From assembly GCF_009177095.1 (NCBI RefSeq), contig NZ_AP021861.1:434001-498000 (forward strand): a stretch of 64,000 nt of DNA, read 5' to 3'. Under the pieces are notes generated by a model. The model saw only the letters and a program-made list of their open reading frames with translations, ran no database searches and was not told the DNA's origin. A program made the translations under genes and the position numbers. Below, piece by piece: positions 35,827 through 44,893 of this stretch. The stretch is from Lacipirellula parvula. GTDB lineage: Bacteria > Planctomycetota > Planctomycetia > Pirellulales > Lacipirellulaceae. The first letter of the stretch is position 1; every line of letters starts with the position of its first letter.

Positions 35827-36591
35827 ATGACGACTACCGCCACGCCACCAGTTCTCACCGCCGTCGGCCTTCGCAAAGCGTATGGCAGCGGTACGGCCGC
35901 CGTGCATGCCGTCGCCGGCATCGACGTCGACCTCATGCCGGGAGAGATTCTGGCGATCATGGGCGCTTCGGGGTCGGGCAAGACGACGCTCCTGCACTTG
36001 CTCGCCGGGTTGATTCGCCCCGACAGCGGTAGCATCCGTCTCGAAGGAGTCGACGTCGCCGTCGCGTCCGATGCACGAATCACCGCGCTCCGCCGCGAAC
36101 GGATCGGCGTTGTGTTTCAAGCGTACAACCTGATGCCGACGATGAGCGTGCTCGACAACGTCGCCTTACCGCTGCTGTTGGCGGGCAGCCGACGGTCGCA
36201 GGCTCGCACGGTCGCCGCCGAGCGACTCGCCGCCGTCGGGATGGAGTCGTTCGCTAAGCGCCGCCCGCCGCTCCTCTCCGGCGGCGAGCAGCAACGCGTC
36301 GCGATCGCTCGCGCGCTCGTCAGCAATCCGCAAGTCGTCTTGGCCGACGAACCGACCGGCAATCTGGATCGCAAGAATGTGCTCGCTGTGTGCGAGCTGC
36401 TGCGGCAAGTCGCCGCTGCTGACGGCCGCGCGGTGGCCGTGGTGACGCATGAACCGATGGTCGCCGCGTATGCTGATCGGATTGTCGTGCTGGCCGATGG
36501 GCGGGTTTCTGATCAGTTTCAACGGAGCGAGGTTGGCTCGGTGGAGCAACTTGCTACTCGCTGCTTCCATGCCGTCGACGGGATTGCATAG
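35827..36591 (+). CDS. ABC transporter ATP-binding protein (LolD/MacB type)
   Basis: The start is ATG 35827; upstream frame is a shadow of the permease. 254 residues. Walker A is GASGSGKTT, the Q-loop region is VFQAYNLMPT, the signature is LLSGGEQQRVAIARAL, and Walker B is VVLADEPTGNLD. VTHEPMVAAYADRI is the H-loop. The NLMPTMSVLDNV stretch and DEPTGNLD are typical of LolD/MacB ATPases. It energises the permease upstream. Confidence 0.94.
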   Translation: MTTTATPPVLTAVGLRKAYGSGTAAVHAVAGIDVDLMPGEILAIMGASGSGKTTLLHLLAGLIRPDSGSIRLEGVDVAVASDARITALRRERIGVVFQAYNLMPTMSVLDNVALPLLLAGSRRSQARTVAAERLAAVGMESFAKRRPPLLSGGEQQRVAIARALVSNPQVVLADEPTGNLDRKNVLAVCELLRQVAAADGRAVAVVTHEPMVAAYADRIVVLADGRVSDQFQRSEVGSVEQLATRCFHAVDGIA

Positions 36592-36658
36592 AAGCGACCG
36601 TCTCTCGTCGCATTCATATCGCCAGTCGCTAGCCCTCTGAGGAAGGAAATTATGAGGT

Positions 36659-36751
36659 CCCCTCCCCTTGAGGGGGAGGGTTAGGGAGGGGTGATTGAAG
36701 TGGGTACCAGGGTTCCACCCCCTCCCCAGCCCTCCCCTCAAGGGGGAGGGA
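36659..36751. repeat. Inverted repeat of CCCTCCCC/GGGGAGGG arms
   Basis: The left arm is CCCCTCCCCTTGAGGGGGAG onward to GGGAGGGGTG. The right arm is its imperfect reverse complement ending CTCAAGGGGGAGGG. It lies between convergent genes (LolD-like rightward, PepSY protein leftward) and may act as a transcription end. Confidence 0.7.
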
Positions 36752-36833
36752 GCCAGAACATTCAGAATGATCTCGCTTTTTTGGATAGACTTATCCAACG
36801 AGATGGAGACCGACCCCCTGGCGGAGCCAGGGG

Positions 36834-37490
36834 CTAGAAGGACACATACGCGGCGACGGCCAGCACAATCACTCCGCCTGCGATCGCCGTCCCCAGGCCG
36901 CCGACGCGCATCTTCCGCAGGTAAAAAATCAGCACGAACCCGGTGATCGACAGCACCACCGTCAGCACCGACACGACGTCGATGATCAGCGACCACGCCG
37001 GCCCCGCGTCGCGCCCCTTGTGCAAGTCGTTCATCACCGCGACCAGCCCGTAGCTTGCCTCGGTGACGGTAAACTCCGCCGTCTCGCGGTCGATGATCAC
37101 GTCGGCGATGTACCCCGGCGCCTTGAACATGACGACGCACTCGTACTCGTCGACTTGAAACTCGCCGAGCGCGCCGCGGACGCCTTGCTCAGCTCGCAAG
37201 AACTCGACAATCGCCAACTTGTCGACGTTCGACTCCTCCGCGGCCGATTCTTTGCTCCCCTCGCCAAGCCACTTCCGATCGAGCGTTCCCTGCCGTTCAC
37301 TCACTCGCTCCATATCGGCGCCGAACCAATCGGGATGGTTGAGCGTGACGCCGGTGACGCCGAAGAAGATGAGCGACGCGAACGCGAACATCGACAAATA
37401 GACGTGCAGCCACCGCATCGCCCCCGCGAACTGCTTCGAGCGATTCCGCTGATTGACGATGGCGCCCGAGTCGACGCGCCGCAGCGTCAC
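36834..37490 (-). CDS. PepSY-associated transmembrane protein
   Basis: I prefer the GTG at 37490, just one base after the ApbE stop, giving 218 residues. The longer frame to 37565 only mirrors the ApbE C-terminus. The first helix has RWLHVYLSMFAFASLIFFGV and TLNHPDWF, a PepSY_TM signature. A periplasmic part with TEASYGLVAVMNDLHKGRDA follows, then two helices (SVLTVVLSITGFVLIFYL and AGGVIVLAVAAYVSF). Such proteins occur in iron-uptake and reductase loci. It is co-transcribed with the ApbE-DUF2271 gene. Confidence 0.85.
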   Translation of the reverse strand: MTLRRVDSGAIVNQRNRSKQFAGAMRWLHVYLSMFAFASLIFFGVTGVTLNHPDWFGADMERVSERQGTLDRKWLGEGSKESAAEESNVDKLAIVEFLRAEQGVRGALGEFQVDEYECVVMFKAPGYIADVIIDRETAEFTVTEASYGLVAVMNDLHKGRDAGPAWSLIIDVVSVLTVVLSITGFVLIFYLRKMRVGGLGTAIAGGVIVLAVAAYVSF

Positions 37491-37491
37491 T

Positions 37492-39168
37492 CTATTTTTT
37501 GGCGGCTGGTGCGGGGGCGGCGGGCTTTGGTCGGTAGGCGACGGAGGCTGACTTGATTTCAACATTGCCTTCTAGCTTCGTTGCGGCGATCGGCTCGCTG
37601 CCGAGCGCCATCTCGTGGCGAATCAACTGATAGGTCCCGTGCTCGCGAGCCGCCTCGATGAACAGCGTGTACTTCCCCGGCTTGAGCGGCGTCCCCTCGT
37701 CGCTCGTGCCGTCGAACAGCGCCTGGTACTTGCCGGGCCCACGCGTCGCGGAGGCGACCGTGCCGACCAGCGGCGTGAGCCCGACGAGCTTGCGATTTCC
37801 CTCGTTACGATACCACCGCGACAAATCGCGGTGCCACCGCGGACCGGGGCGTTCGGTTTGCAGCCACAGAACGGCTGTCTTTACCGCGAAGCCGTCGGCG
37901 TTTTCCAGCCAGACGGCGACATAGGGGCGTCGCAGCCGGCGGCCGCTGGGGCGATTGATTTCGAAGTCGACGACGAGTTCCAGCAACTCTGTGGCAGGTT
38001 CGGCTGGTTTTTCCGCTGGCGCTTTGACTGTTTCAGACGATTCCGTCGTTGGTTTCTTTGCACCACCCTCCGTTGCAGCAGTCGACGACGGCATGGCTTC
38101 CTTTGCCGTCTCTTTCGCTTCGCTGGTCGCGGCCGCCGGTGTTTCGACTTCGGCGGAAGCGAACACAACTGGCGTCGTCGTTTCGAACGAACGCCAGTTC
38201 GCTGTGCTGAACTGCTGACGGTCCGCGGTGACGATGAGCGCTGCAGCGCCGGGCGTCGCCTCGACCAGTGCGAGCGCTTCCTCCGCCGGCAGGATGTTGC
38301 AGAGCGTTGCGAGGGCGTCGGCGTCGGTCGAGTTGGCGGCGATCACCGTCGCACTCGCCGCGGCGACGGCCGGGCTGCCGGAACGCGGGTCGATGATGTG
38401 CGAGTGCCAGGCGCCTTCCACTTCAAAACCGCGGCGGTAGTCGCCGCTGGTGGCGATGGCTCGATTGGCGACGCGAACCGTCGCGATCGGCGGGGCGTTG
38501 ACGGCGTGCTGCCGTGGATCGGCGATGCGAATCGTTTCCGTGACGTCGCCCGCGACGCGCATGTCGCCGCCGATGTTGAGCAGCGCTCCCGTCACGTCGG
38601 GCGCGTCCATCGTCGCGGCGAGCGCCCGTTCGGTGATAAAACCTTTCGCGATGCCGTCGAGCGAAAGCGGCGTCGCGGAGAGGCGCGTTGCCGTATTGTG
38701 GGCGGCGTCGAGATTCCAGTGCGTTTCGTTCGCGAGCTTGGCGGCCGCTGCGAGCGTGGCGGCCGACGGAGCGCGGTCGAGTTTCTCTGCTTCGCGCCAC
38801 ACGCGGCTTAGCGCTGCGACGCCCGGCTGAAAGGCGCCGCCGCTCGCGTCGCGCCAGCGATCGCTCGCCGCGAGGACTTCGAGTAGTTCGCTCGAAACGG
38901 CGGTCGGCGAGCCCGCGGTTTGCTGCCAGCGGCTCAATTCGCTCTCGGCGTTGTAGGTGCTGAAAACGAGCGCGAGCCGATCGATTTCCGCGAGGGCCCG
39001 AGCCTCTGCGGCTTGCGCAGCAGCGAGGTCGTCGCACGAAATCACGATGCCGAGCGACGTTCCCAAGACGTGCTCGTGATCGAATTCGTACCGCTCGGCG
39101 TGGGCGAGCGGGTGGAGGCAGACGCAACTTAGCAGGGCGATCGTCAGAGCGGCAAAGGGCTTAATCAT
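37492..39168 (-). CDS. ApbE-type FAD:protein FMN transferase fused to a DUF2271 domain
   Basis: The start is the ATG at 39168 (MIKPFAALTIALLSC, signal peptide ending LAHA, or a lipobox LLSC); an upstream start at 39237 is possible. 558 residues. The ApbE domain (about 28-320) has LGTSLGIVI, FSTYNAESELSRW, LSLDGIAKGFITERAL, GALLNIGGDMRV and HIIDPRSGSP. After an Ala/Thr/Glu-rich linker (about 330-395) a DUF2271 domain follows (LVVDFEINRPSGRRLRRPYV and TLFIEAAREHGTYQLIRHEM). ApbE attaches FMN covalently to exported flavoproteins. DUF2271 is often encoded next to PepSY and ApbE in iron loci. It probably shares the Fur-box region with the divergent genes. Confidence 0.9.
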   Translation of the reverse strand: MIKPFAALTIALLSCVCLHPLAHAERYEFDHEHVLGTSLGIVISCDDLAAAQAAEARALAEIDRLALVFSTYNAESELSRWQQTAGSPTAVSSELLEVLAASDRWRDASGGAFQPGVAALSRVWREAEKLDRAPSAATLAAAAKLANETHWNLDAAHNTATRLSATPLSLDGIAKGFITERALAATMDAPDVTGALLNIGGDMRVAGDVTETIRIADPRQHAVNAPPIATVRVANRAIATSGDYRRGFEVEGAWHSHIIDPRSGSPAVAAASATVIAANSTDADALATLCNILPAEEALALVEATPGAAALIVTADRQQFSTANWRSFETTTPVVFASAEVETPAAATSEAKETAKEAMPSSTAATEGGAKKPTTESSETVKAPAEKPAEPATELLELVVDFEINRPSGRRLRRPYVAVWLENADGFAVKTAVLWLQTERPGPRWHRDLSRWYRNEGNRKLVGLTPLVGTVASATRGPGKYQALFDGTSDEGTPLKPGKYTLFIEAAREHGTYQLIRHEMALGSEPIAATKLEGNVEIKSASVAYRPKPAAPAPAAKK

Positions 39169-39277
39169 CGATTGAATCCAACTCTGGAACAGCACCTTAC
39201 GAGCGCTGTCGGTTTGAGAGTTTGCAGGAAATGTCAAATAGCGGGCTTGAAGCCCTTTAAGTGACCGTTATGCTACT

Positions 39278-39296
39278 GATATTGAGAGTCAGTATC
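39278..39296. promoter_or_regulatory. Fur-box-like operator between divergent iron genes
   Basis: The 19-base site GATATTGAGAGTCAGTATC matches the classical Fur consensus GATAATGATAATCATTATC at 15 positions and is nearly palindromic. It sits about 110 bases from both the ApbE start (39168) and the TPR start (39403). This fits iron-repressed control of both arms. The Fur protein itself was not seen in the window. Confidence 0.72.
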
Positions 39297-39402
39297 AATT
39301 GTGTTGGCGGACTGAGGCGACGAATCGCCCCAAATCCCCGAAAGCCGGCTGAAAAGGCCGCGTCCAGCACACCCCCTACCCTCTATTTCTGGAGGCTTCG
39401 CC

Positions 39403-40158
39403 GTGGCGAATTCCGCAATCGACGACACGTACGAGCGAGCGGTTGGCTTGTTCAACGTCAACCGTATCGATGACGCCGTCGACCTCGTCACGGCCGACCT
39501 CGATCAGCGGGCCGACGACGGGCGGCTGTGGGAACTGCTGGGTACGCTCGCCTACGCGAAGGACGATTTCGAGCTGGCGCTCACGGCGATCGAGCGGGCG
39601 AGTCTCCTGATCCCGCTCTCGCCGCGAGCCCAGTTGGTGCTGGCCAAGTGCTACGACCGGGGCGGCTTCCGCGAATCGGCCTCTGCGATCTACTGCCACT
39701 TGGCGACGCTGCCCGACCTTGCCGTCGATCTGCTCGCCACGCTTGCCGCCGGACTCGGTCGCTGCGGTGAATGCGAGCTCGCGCTGCAGGTTTGCCGTCG
39801 CGCCGCGGAGAGTTTTCCCGATCGCGCCGATCCGCATCTTGGCATCGTCCATTACATGCGACGACTCCGCCGGCCGGTGAAGCAGATCCTGCCGAGCATG
39901 TTTCGCGCGCATCATCTCGAACCCGAAAACGTCGAGTACCGCGTCCGCCTGGCGTGGATGCTCCACGAGTCTGGCTGCTCGGCCGCCGGCGCCTACCTGC
40001 TCGAAGGGGTCGACTGCGAAGAGTTCAGCTGCATCCGTTGCCTGACGCTCATGCAAACGATCTTCGACAGTGTCGGCGACGAAACGAATGCCAACGTCTG
40101 CCGCCAACGATTAGCCATCCTCGCCAGCGACTGGTCTTCTCCCGAAGGCGACGACTAA
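39403..40158 (+). CDS. TPR-repeat protein of the iron locus
   Basis: A 251-residue protein made of tetratricopeptide-like helices (VGLFNVNRIDDAVDLVTADL and LGTLAYAKDDFELALTAIER). No signal peptide. GTG start with GGAGG seven bases upstream (39391-39395), a strong start signal. It lies first in a rightward series with flavodoxin and hemP, downstream of the Fur-box. It probably binds a protein partner; its role in iron limitation is inferred from position. Confidence 0.8.
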   Translation: MANSAIDDTYERAVGLFNVNRIDDAVDLVTADLDQRADDGRLWELLGTLAYAKDDFELALTAIERASLLIPLSPRAQLVLAKCYDRGGFRESASAIYCHLATLPDLAVDLLATLAAGLGRCGECELALQVCRRAAESFPDRADPHLGIVHYMRRLRRPVKQILPSMFRAHHLEPENVEYRVRLAWMLHESGCSAAGAYLLEGVDCEEFSCIRCLTLMQTIFDSVGDETNANVCRQRLAILASDWSSPEGDD

Positions 40159-40242
40159 GCCCCACGAACCAATCCCGCCAACCGCGCGTCCCTGCAGAAG
40201 ACGCGTTTCTCACACCGACCTACGACGACAAGGAGATCTTCG

Positions 40243-40773
40243 ATGCGAATTGGCATCTTCTACGGCTCCAGCACTGGCAACACCGAGATGGCCGCCAACA
40301 AGATCAAGGCGGAACTCGGTGAGCTGATTCCTGATCCCGTGCGCGACGTCGCCAAGGCCGCGCCGGCCGAGCTTGCCGAATACGACATCCTGCTGCTCGG
40401 TTGCTCCACCTGGAACATCGGCGAGATGCAAGACGATTGGGCCGACTTCCTGCCGAAGCTCGACCAGGTCGATCTCACCGGCAAGAAGGTCGCCCTGTTC
40501 GCGATGGGCGACGCGGTCGGCTATCCCTACAACTTCCTCGACGCCCTCGGCGAACTGTGGCAAAAGGTTGAGTCGCGCGGCGCCTCGCTGATCGGCGTCT
40601 GGCCCGCGGACGGTTACGATTTCCACGAATCGACCGGCATGTTCGACGACGACCACTTCCTCGGCCTCGGCCTCGATGAAGACAACGAGCCGGGGCTGAC
40701 CGACGACCGCATTCACGCCTGGCTGCTGCAACTGGTGCAGGAGCTCGGCTTCGACGTCGGCGCGGAAGTTTAA
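40243..40773 (+). CDS. Flavodoxin, long-chain type
   Basis: A 176-residue flavodoxin. The FMN phosphate loop is FYGSSTGNTEMAA near the N-terminus. The aromatic FMN-stacking regions are CSTWNIGEMQDDW and AMGDAVGYPYNF. A central 20-residue insertion marks the long-chain form. Flavodoxin replaces ferredoxin as electron carrier when iron is scarce, which suits its position after a Fur-box. AAGGAG lies just ahead of the ATG. Confidence 0.95.
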   Translation: MRIGIFYGSSTGNTEMAANKIKAELGELIPDPVRDVAKAAPAELAEYDILLLGCSTWNIGEMQDDWADFLPKLDQVDLTGKKVALFAMGDAVGYPYNFLDALGELWQKVESRGASLIGVWPADGYDFHESTGMFDDDHFLGLGLDEDNEPGLTDDRIHAWLLQLVQELGFDVGAEV

Positions 40774-40793
40774 TTTCACCGCAAACTTACCGT

Positions 40794-40830
40794 CGCTGAA
40801 GATCGCGGTTTCGTACGGCGATCTTCAGCG
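40794..40830. other. 13-bp perfect hairpin between flavodoxin and hemP
   Basis: CGCTGAAGATCGC (40794-40806) and its exact complement (40818-40830) with an 11-base loop. No T tract follows immediately, so it may be a processing or stability element or a weak terminator lowering hemP read-through, not a strong stop. Confidence 0.7.
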
Positions 40831-40868
40831 GCTGAACTTTCTCCAAACTCCAGCTTCTGTGAAAGACG

Positions 40869-41036
40869 ATGATGACCGCGCCGCCGCTGCCTGAGCGTCC
40901 CGAACCGCCCCCTGCCCCGCGTTCGGTTTCGTCCGAGGAGTTGTTTCAGGGCCAGAAGATGGCGTGCATCCACCACGACGGCAAAGTTTACCGTCTGCTG
41001 CTGACGCGTAACAACAAATTGATTTTGCAGCGTTAG
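40869..41036 (+). CDS. hemP: Hemin uptake protein HemP
   Basis: A 55-codon gene from ATG 40869 (or the adjacent ATG at 40872) to TAG 41034-41036. The typical HemP body is SSEELFQGQKMACIHHDGKV followed by YRLLLTRNNKLILQR. HemP is a small Fur-regulated protein linked to haem uptake genes, and in some bacteria it promotes their expression. It follows flavodoxin by 95 bases with a hairpin between. No TonB-dependent receptor is visible in the window. Confidence 0.9.
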   Translation: MMTAPPLPERPEPPPAPRSVSSEELFQGQKMACIHHDGKVYRLLLTRNNKLILQR

Positions 41037-41364
41037 TCGAGCGCTCAATTACCGCACGGTCGCCGCTACTTTACGCTTAAAAAAGAAAAGAGAGTCATCT
41101 AGGCGTCTCTGGAAACTGAGAAGTTATCCGGCTCGACGGTTGACGACGCTCTCGAACTGAAATAAGGTACTTGGATACCTGAGATTTAATCTCACTTCAT
41201 TGCTTGCTAGCCAGCGCCTCTTCGCCCGCCAGCATACGAGTCTTCTGCGGTCGACTCGTCCCTCCGATAGTCTTGCTGGCGGATTCTCACGTCCCTATCC
41301 CTCCGAATTGCGAGGAGTTTAGGCGGCGTCGTACTCCAGCTATTTGCGTTATTGGCTGGTTCTC
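41037..41364. other. Gene-free region between hemP and the second DUF1559 gene
   Basis: A purine-rich stretch (AAAAAAGAAAAGAGAG) near 41080 and a CTTGGATACCTGAGATTTAA stretch near 41170 are seen. No gene, clear terminator or known operator was recognised. Confidence 0.4.
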
Positions 41365-42393
41365 ATGATTTCTAGGTTTGTGTGGCCGTATGGCCGCACA
41401 TCGTTGCGAAGTCGTCGCTCGATGCGTCCGTCGCTGCACTGCGTGCAGCAATCGAAACGCCGTGCGTTCACGCTCGTCGAACTGCTGGTGGTGATCGCGA
41501 TCATCGGCATGCTCGTCGCGCTGCTGCTGCCGGCGGTTCAGGCCGCCCGTGAAGCGTCGCGCCGCGCGCAATGCGTCAGCCATGTGAAGCAGATCGCCCT
41601 CGCGCTCCATCAGCACGACGCCGTCCACAAGCAACTGCCCGGGACGGAAACGTCGTACGGCTCCGGTTCGCTCCGCACGTTCACCGGCGGCAGCGCGTTC
41701 ATTCCGATTCTGCCGTACATGGAGCAGCAGTCGCTGTTCGCGACGTACAACGTGAAGCGTGCGATTGGCCACGCCGACAACGCGCAGATTCGCAGCGTCG
41801 CGATTCCCGCCTACCGCTGCCCGTCGATGGCGTTCGCCGGCGCCGAGCCGAATTACGCCTGGTCGGGCTACGCGATGACCACCGGCAGCGGCTATCCCCA
41901 CTTCGGCAAGTGCTGCACCGGCAGCGGCCAGCCGAAGGAAACGTACCACAACGGCGCCATCGTCGACCCGAAGAGTTCGCTGTTGAAGAAGACCAGCGTC
42001 TCGCTGATCGCGTCGCTCGACGGTAGCTCGAACACCTTTCTTCTTGGCGACATGGATGCTGGGCTGATCTATCCGCCCGCGGTCGCGCCGCCCGACACGG
42101 TCCTGTGCGGGGTCGACGTCGAAACGGGCGGTACGGTCCCGTGCTACGGCTGCCCGCTCTGGTACGACTTTTATCCGATGAACGCCAACCAAGGCGGCTT
42201 CAGCGGCGTCTTCAACGCCGATCGACTGATCACCGGCTGCGACGAATGGGTTACGTTCCGCAGCGATCATCCGGGCGGCGTCAACATGGCGCTGGTCGAC
42301 GGCGCGGTCCGCTTCATCGCGGAGACGACCGCCGACGTGACGCTGCAACGCCTCGCACAGCGCGACGACGGCGAGACGGGAGCGGCGCCATGA
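41365..42393 (+). CDS. DUF1559 domain type II pseudopilin-like protein
   Basis: About 342 residues from the ATG at 41365; the next candidate is ATG 41422. The pseudopilin helix [20 protein letters not shown] and [12 protein letters not shown] are clear. The body has [20 protein letters not shown], the usual DUF1559 ending. The extended basic N-terminus before the prepilin motif makes the exact start uncertain. Its TGA overlaps the start of the following lipoprotein (ATGA), so the pair is coupled. It is a paralogue of the gene at 29731. Confidence 0.9.
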   Translation: MISRFVWPYGRTSLRSRRSMRPSLHCVQQSKRRAFTLVELLVVIAIIGMLVALLLPAVQAAREASRRAQCVSHVKQIALALHQHDAVHKQLPGTETSYGSGSLRTFTGGSAFIPILPYMEQQSLFATYNVKRAIGHADNAQIRSVAIPAYRCPSMAFAGAEPNYAWSGYAMTTGSGYPHFGKCCTGSGQPKETYHNGAIVDPKSSLLKKTSVSLIASLDGSSNTFLLGDMDAGLIYPPAVAPPDTVLCGVDVETGGTVPCYGCPLWYDFYPMNANQGGFSGVFNADRLITGCDEWVTFRSDHPGGVNMALVDGAVRFIAETTADVTLQRLAQRDDGETGAAP

Positions 42394-42803
42394 TTCGCAC
42401 GACTTCGCATCGAAGGACTTTAGCGCTGGCGATCGCACTCGCCTGTTGCTTCGGCTGCGGTGGGCCGACGAAACACGGAGTTCAAGGAATCGTCACGCTC
42501 GATGGTCAGCCACTCAGCGAAGCACGAATCTTGTTCGTGCCGACGGCGGAGGGGCAAAAGAAAACCGGCTGCCTCGTGAAGGACGGAACTTACCGCCTGC
42601 TCGCCGACGTCGGGCTACTGCCGGGCCGCTACCAAGTGCAAATCGTGGATGACCCGCCTGACGTTGACCCCGATCTACCCACTGCCGAACGCAAACCGCG
42701 CCGGCCGCTGCCGGAGCTTTACGCCGCGGCCACCCCGCTGCAGGTCGAGGTCGATGAGCAAGGCGGCGGCGACTTCGACTTTGAACTGAATTCGCCCCCC
42801 TAA
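42390..42803 (+). CDS. Small lipoprotein with a carboxypeptidase-regulatory-like fold
   Basis: A 137-residue protein whose signal peptide ends in the lipobox-like LACCFGC. After it, [20 protein letters not shown] and [20 protein letters not shown] resemble the beta-sandwich found in many planctomycete lipoproteins that follow DUF1559 genes. The ATG overlaps the DUF1559 stop by four bases. It is secreted and lipid-anchored; the function is unknown. Confidence 0.8.
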   Translation: MIRTTSHRRTLALAIALACCFGCGGPTKHGVQGIVTLDGQPLSEARILFVPTAEGQKKTGCLVKDGTYRLLADVGLLPGRYQVQIVDDPPDVDPDLPTAERKPRRPLPELYAAATPLQVEVDEQGGGDFDFELNSPP

Positions 42804-42853
42804 CGACTCCGCGAAGCAGCAGCTTGGCGACTACTGACACGCAGGAACCCACC

Positions 42854-43986
42854 ATGCATCACCACATACTCAAACGACTGGGCGGCGTCGCTCTTGCCGT
42901 GGCCCTACTGTTGGCGCTGTCGGCGGCTGCTGATGCGGCGATCGACGGTTCAAAACATTTTGCTGAGCCCTCGGCCGTGCCAACTTACGGTCCGAACAAT
43001 TACCTCCCGACGTTTGGCGACGGCCCCGGCAACGTCTTTGGCGTGGAGAGCGCCGGCACGCCCGACGTCACCTCGATCACCAATCTGTGGACGCTCGGCG
43101 ACGCCCACACGACGCGGCAAGAGTGGTCGGACCTGTACGCCCGTCGTCTGAATTCGCGCTCAGCGCAAGTCGATGCGATCGGCGGTTTGCAAACTGACGG
43201 CAGCGGGCCCGTCTTCAGCGGCACGATCACTGCGTCGGCTCCGGGGTACATCACCACCAGCGGCAACTTCTACGCCTACACAGGCGACTTCACCGGCACG
43301 ATCCTCGCCGGCAACTACGGCGGCGCCACGGGGAGTCGCGCGGGCGGCACGCTTGCGCTATTTCAAACTTCTTCCGCCGCGAACCCCGACGTGCGCCCGA
43401 TGCTCGCCATCGGCAATCCCGACGGTTCGTACGAACAAGGCTACGACCCGCTCGGCATCGAGATCACCCTGCACGACGGTTCGCCTATTCCCGGCGGCGT
43501 TTCGATTCTGCACTGGGGGCTTAACTTCCAAGCGATCAGCGAGCCAAGTCCGCACGGCGAGATTCCGTGGCAAGAAAACCTCTGGTCGATTTGGATGCCC
43601 GAGTGGACTGGCGATTTTCGCGTGCACTACGGCAACGTCAACCATGGCGCCTTCAGCGCGGCCCGACTCGACACGGCGATCGGCAGCATGAACGGCGAAC
43701 CCTCGCTGGCGAACTTCGTCGTCGGCCGCCGGTTGAGCCTGGGCTAGTCGGCGACTTCAACGCCGACGGCGTCGTCGACGGCGCCGACTTCCTGGTTTGG
43801 CAGCGCGGCGTCGGAACGACCTACACGAGCGGGCAGCTCGAAGATTGGAACGCTAACTTCGGCGCCGCGACGGCGCCCTCCGCTGGCAGCGCCGTCGCCG
43901 CCGTGCCGGAACCTACAGCCATTTCGCTGGCGGTCGTCGCCAGCTTCGTCGGGATGTGCCTAACCCGACGCACGACCAAGTCGTGA
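42854..43986 (+). pseudogene. PEP-CTERM protein with dockerin-like motif, frameshifted
   Basis: The first frame (from ATG 42854, signal peptide MHHHILKRLGGVALAVALLL) runs to LANFVVGRRLSLG and stops at 43747. The next frame continues at once with GLVGDFNADGVVDGADFLVW, then VPEPTAISLAVVASFVG and RRTTKS, ending 43986. One missing G near 43731 explains the break. The body has no recognised fold. Restored, it would be a 378-codon secreted, sorted protein. It may be real decay or a base-calling error. Confidence 0.75.
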
Positions 43987-44091
43987 TCGCATGCGATGAC
44001 GTCCGTCATCGAAGGCAACCCAAGGATGTCCACTGTCGCGGTCGCTGTATCGACCGCGCTGCACCCCCGTTTTTTTATTGGAGTAAGTCTC

Positions 44092-44741
44092 ATGAAGTTT
44101 GCATTTTTGGCCGTGCTCGGTCTCGCTGTCCTGGGCCTTGGCGCCCAAGCTTCGGCCAACACGATCCATGCGTCGTTCGTCGACGTGCCCGATTCCGTCT
44201 CCGTCGACGGCTGGAACCAAATGAACCGCACCGGCATGGGCGCGGCGATCAAACGACAGCCACCAACGCCTTCGTGAACGGTTTTGGTTCGAACGTCGCC
44301 GGCTCTGGCGACGCGGTGATGACGCGCATCTCCGGCAGCGTTTATCCAGCCGGCGCCGGGCTCTACGGCAACGGCGTGATTACGCTGACCGACTCGACCA
44401 TTGAAAGCGGCCTGACGTCGCTTGAGTTCCAGGGCATTATCAACAACTTCGACGCCGCGCCGTTCGGCCTCGCCCTTTCTTACAACGGCGGCAGTCAGAG
44501 CCTTATTCCCTCGTTGCTGACGTTCACCAGCACTGGGACCGTTGCAGACTACTACCACTACTCGTGGGACCTCGCGAACATCGCAGAAGCGATTGATTCT
44601 TACGCGATCACGCTGACGCTCGGTTTCACTCAATCCCTCGCTTTCCAAGTGGATCAGGTCGCCGTGCCGGAACCGACGACGCTCGCGCTCGGCGCCGTTG
44701 GCCTCTGCGGGCTGATCGTGCGGCATCGTCGCCGCAGCTAG
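44092..44741 (+). pseudogene. PEP-CTERM protein, frameshifted early
   Basis: ATG 44092 has GGAG nine bases upstream. The frame begins MKFAFLAVLGLAVLGLGAQA, a signal peptide, and reaches NQMNRTGMGAAIK. It then drifts into QPPTPS and a stop at 44277. The neighbouring frame carries TTATNAFVNGFGSNVAGSGD through to VPEPTTLALGAVGLCGL and RHRRRS at 44741. One missing C near 44250 (GCGATCCAAACG) restores a 217-codon gene. Function unknown; exported and sorted. Confidence 0.75.
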
Positions 44742-44893
44742 GGCTCCACGGGTGCCGCTTCACCGCCACTCAACCGCATCGCTCGCTGCTCAGCACAGTT
44801 TCGTCGCCAGGTCAGCGAGCGTCGTCGGCGTAGCTCTCTCCATTTCAATTCCGCAACAGTGAGTTGCACCATTTTGTTCAGGAGTTTTGTCTC

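Noticed and set aside
37491-37565. Upstream ATG start for the PepSY protein
   Set aside because: This stretch overlaps the ApbE C-terminus in another frame and is proline-rich filler; the GTG just after the ApbE stop is preferred.
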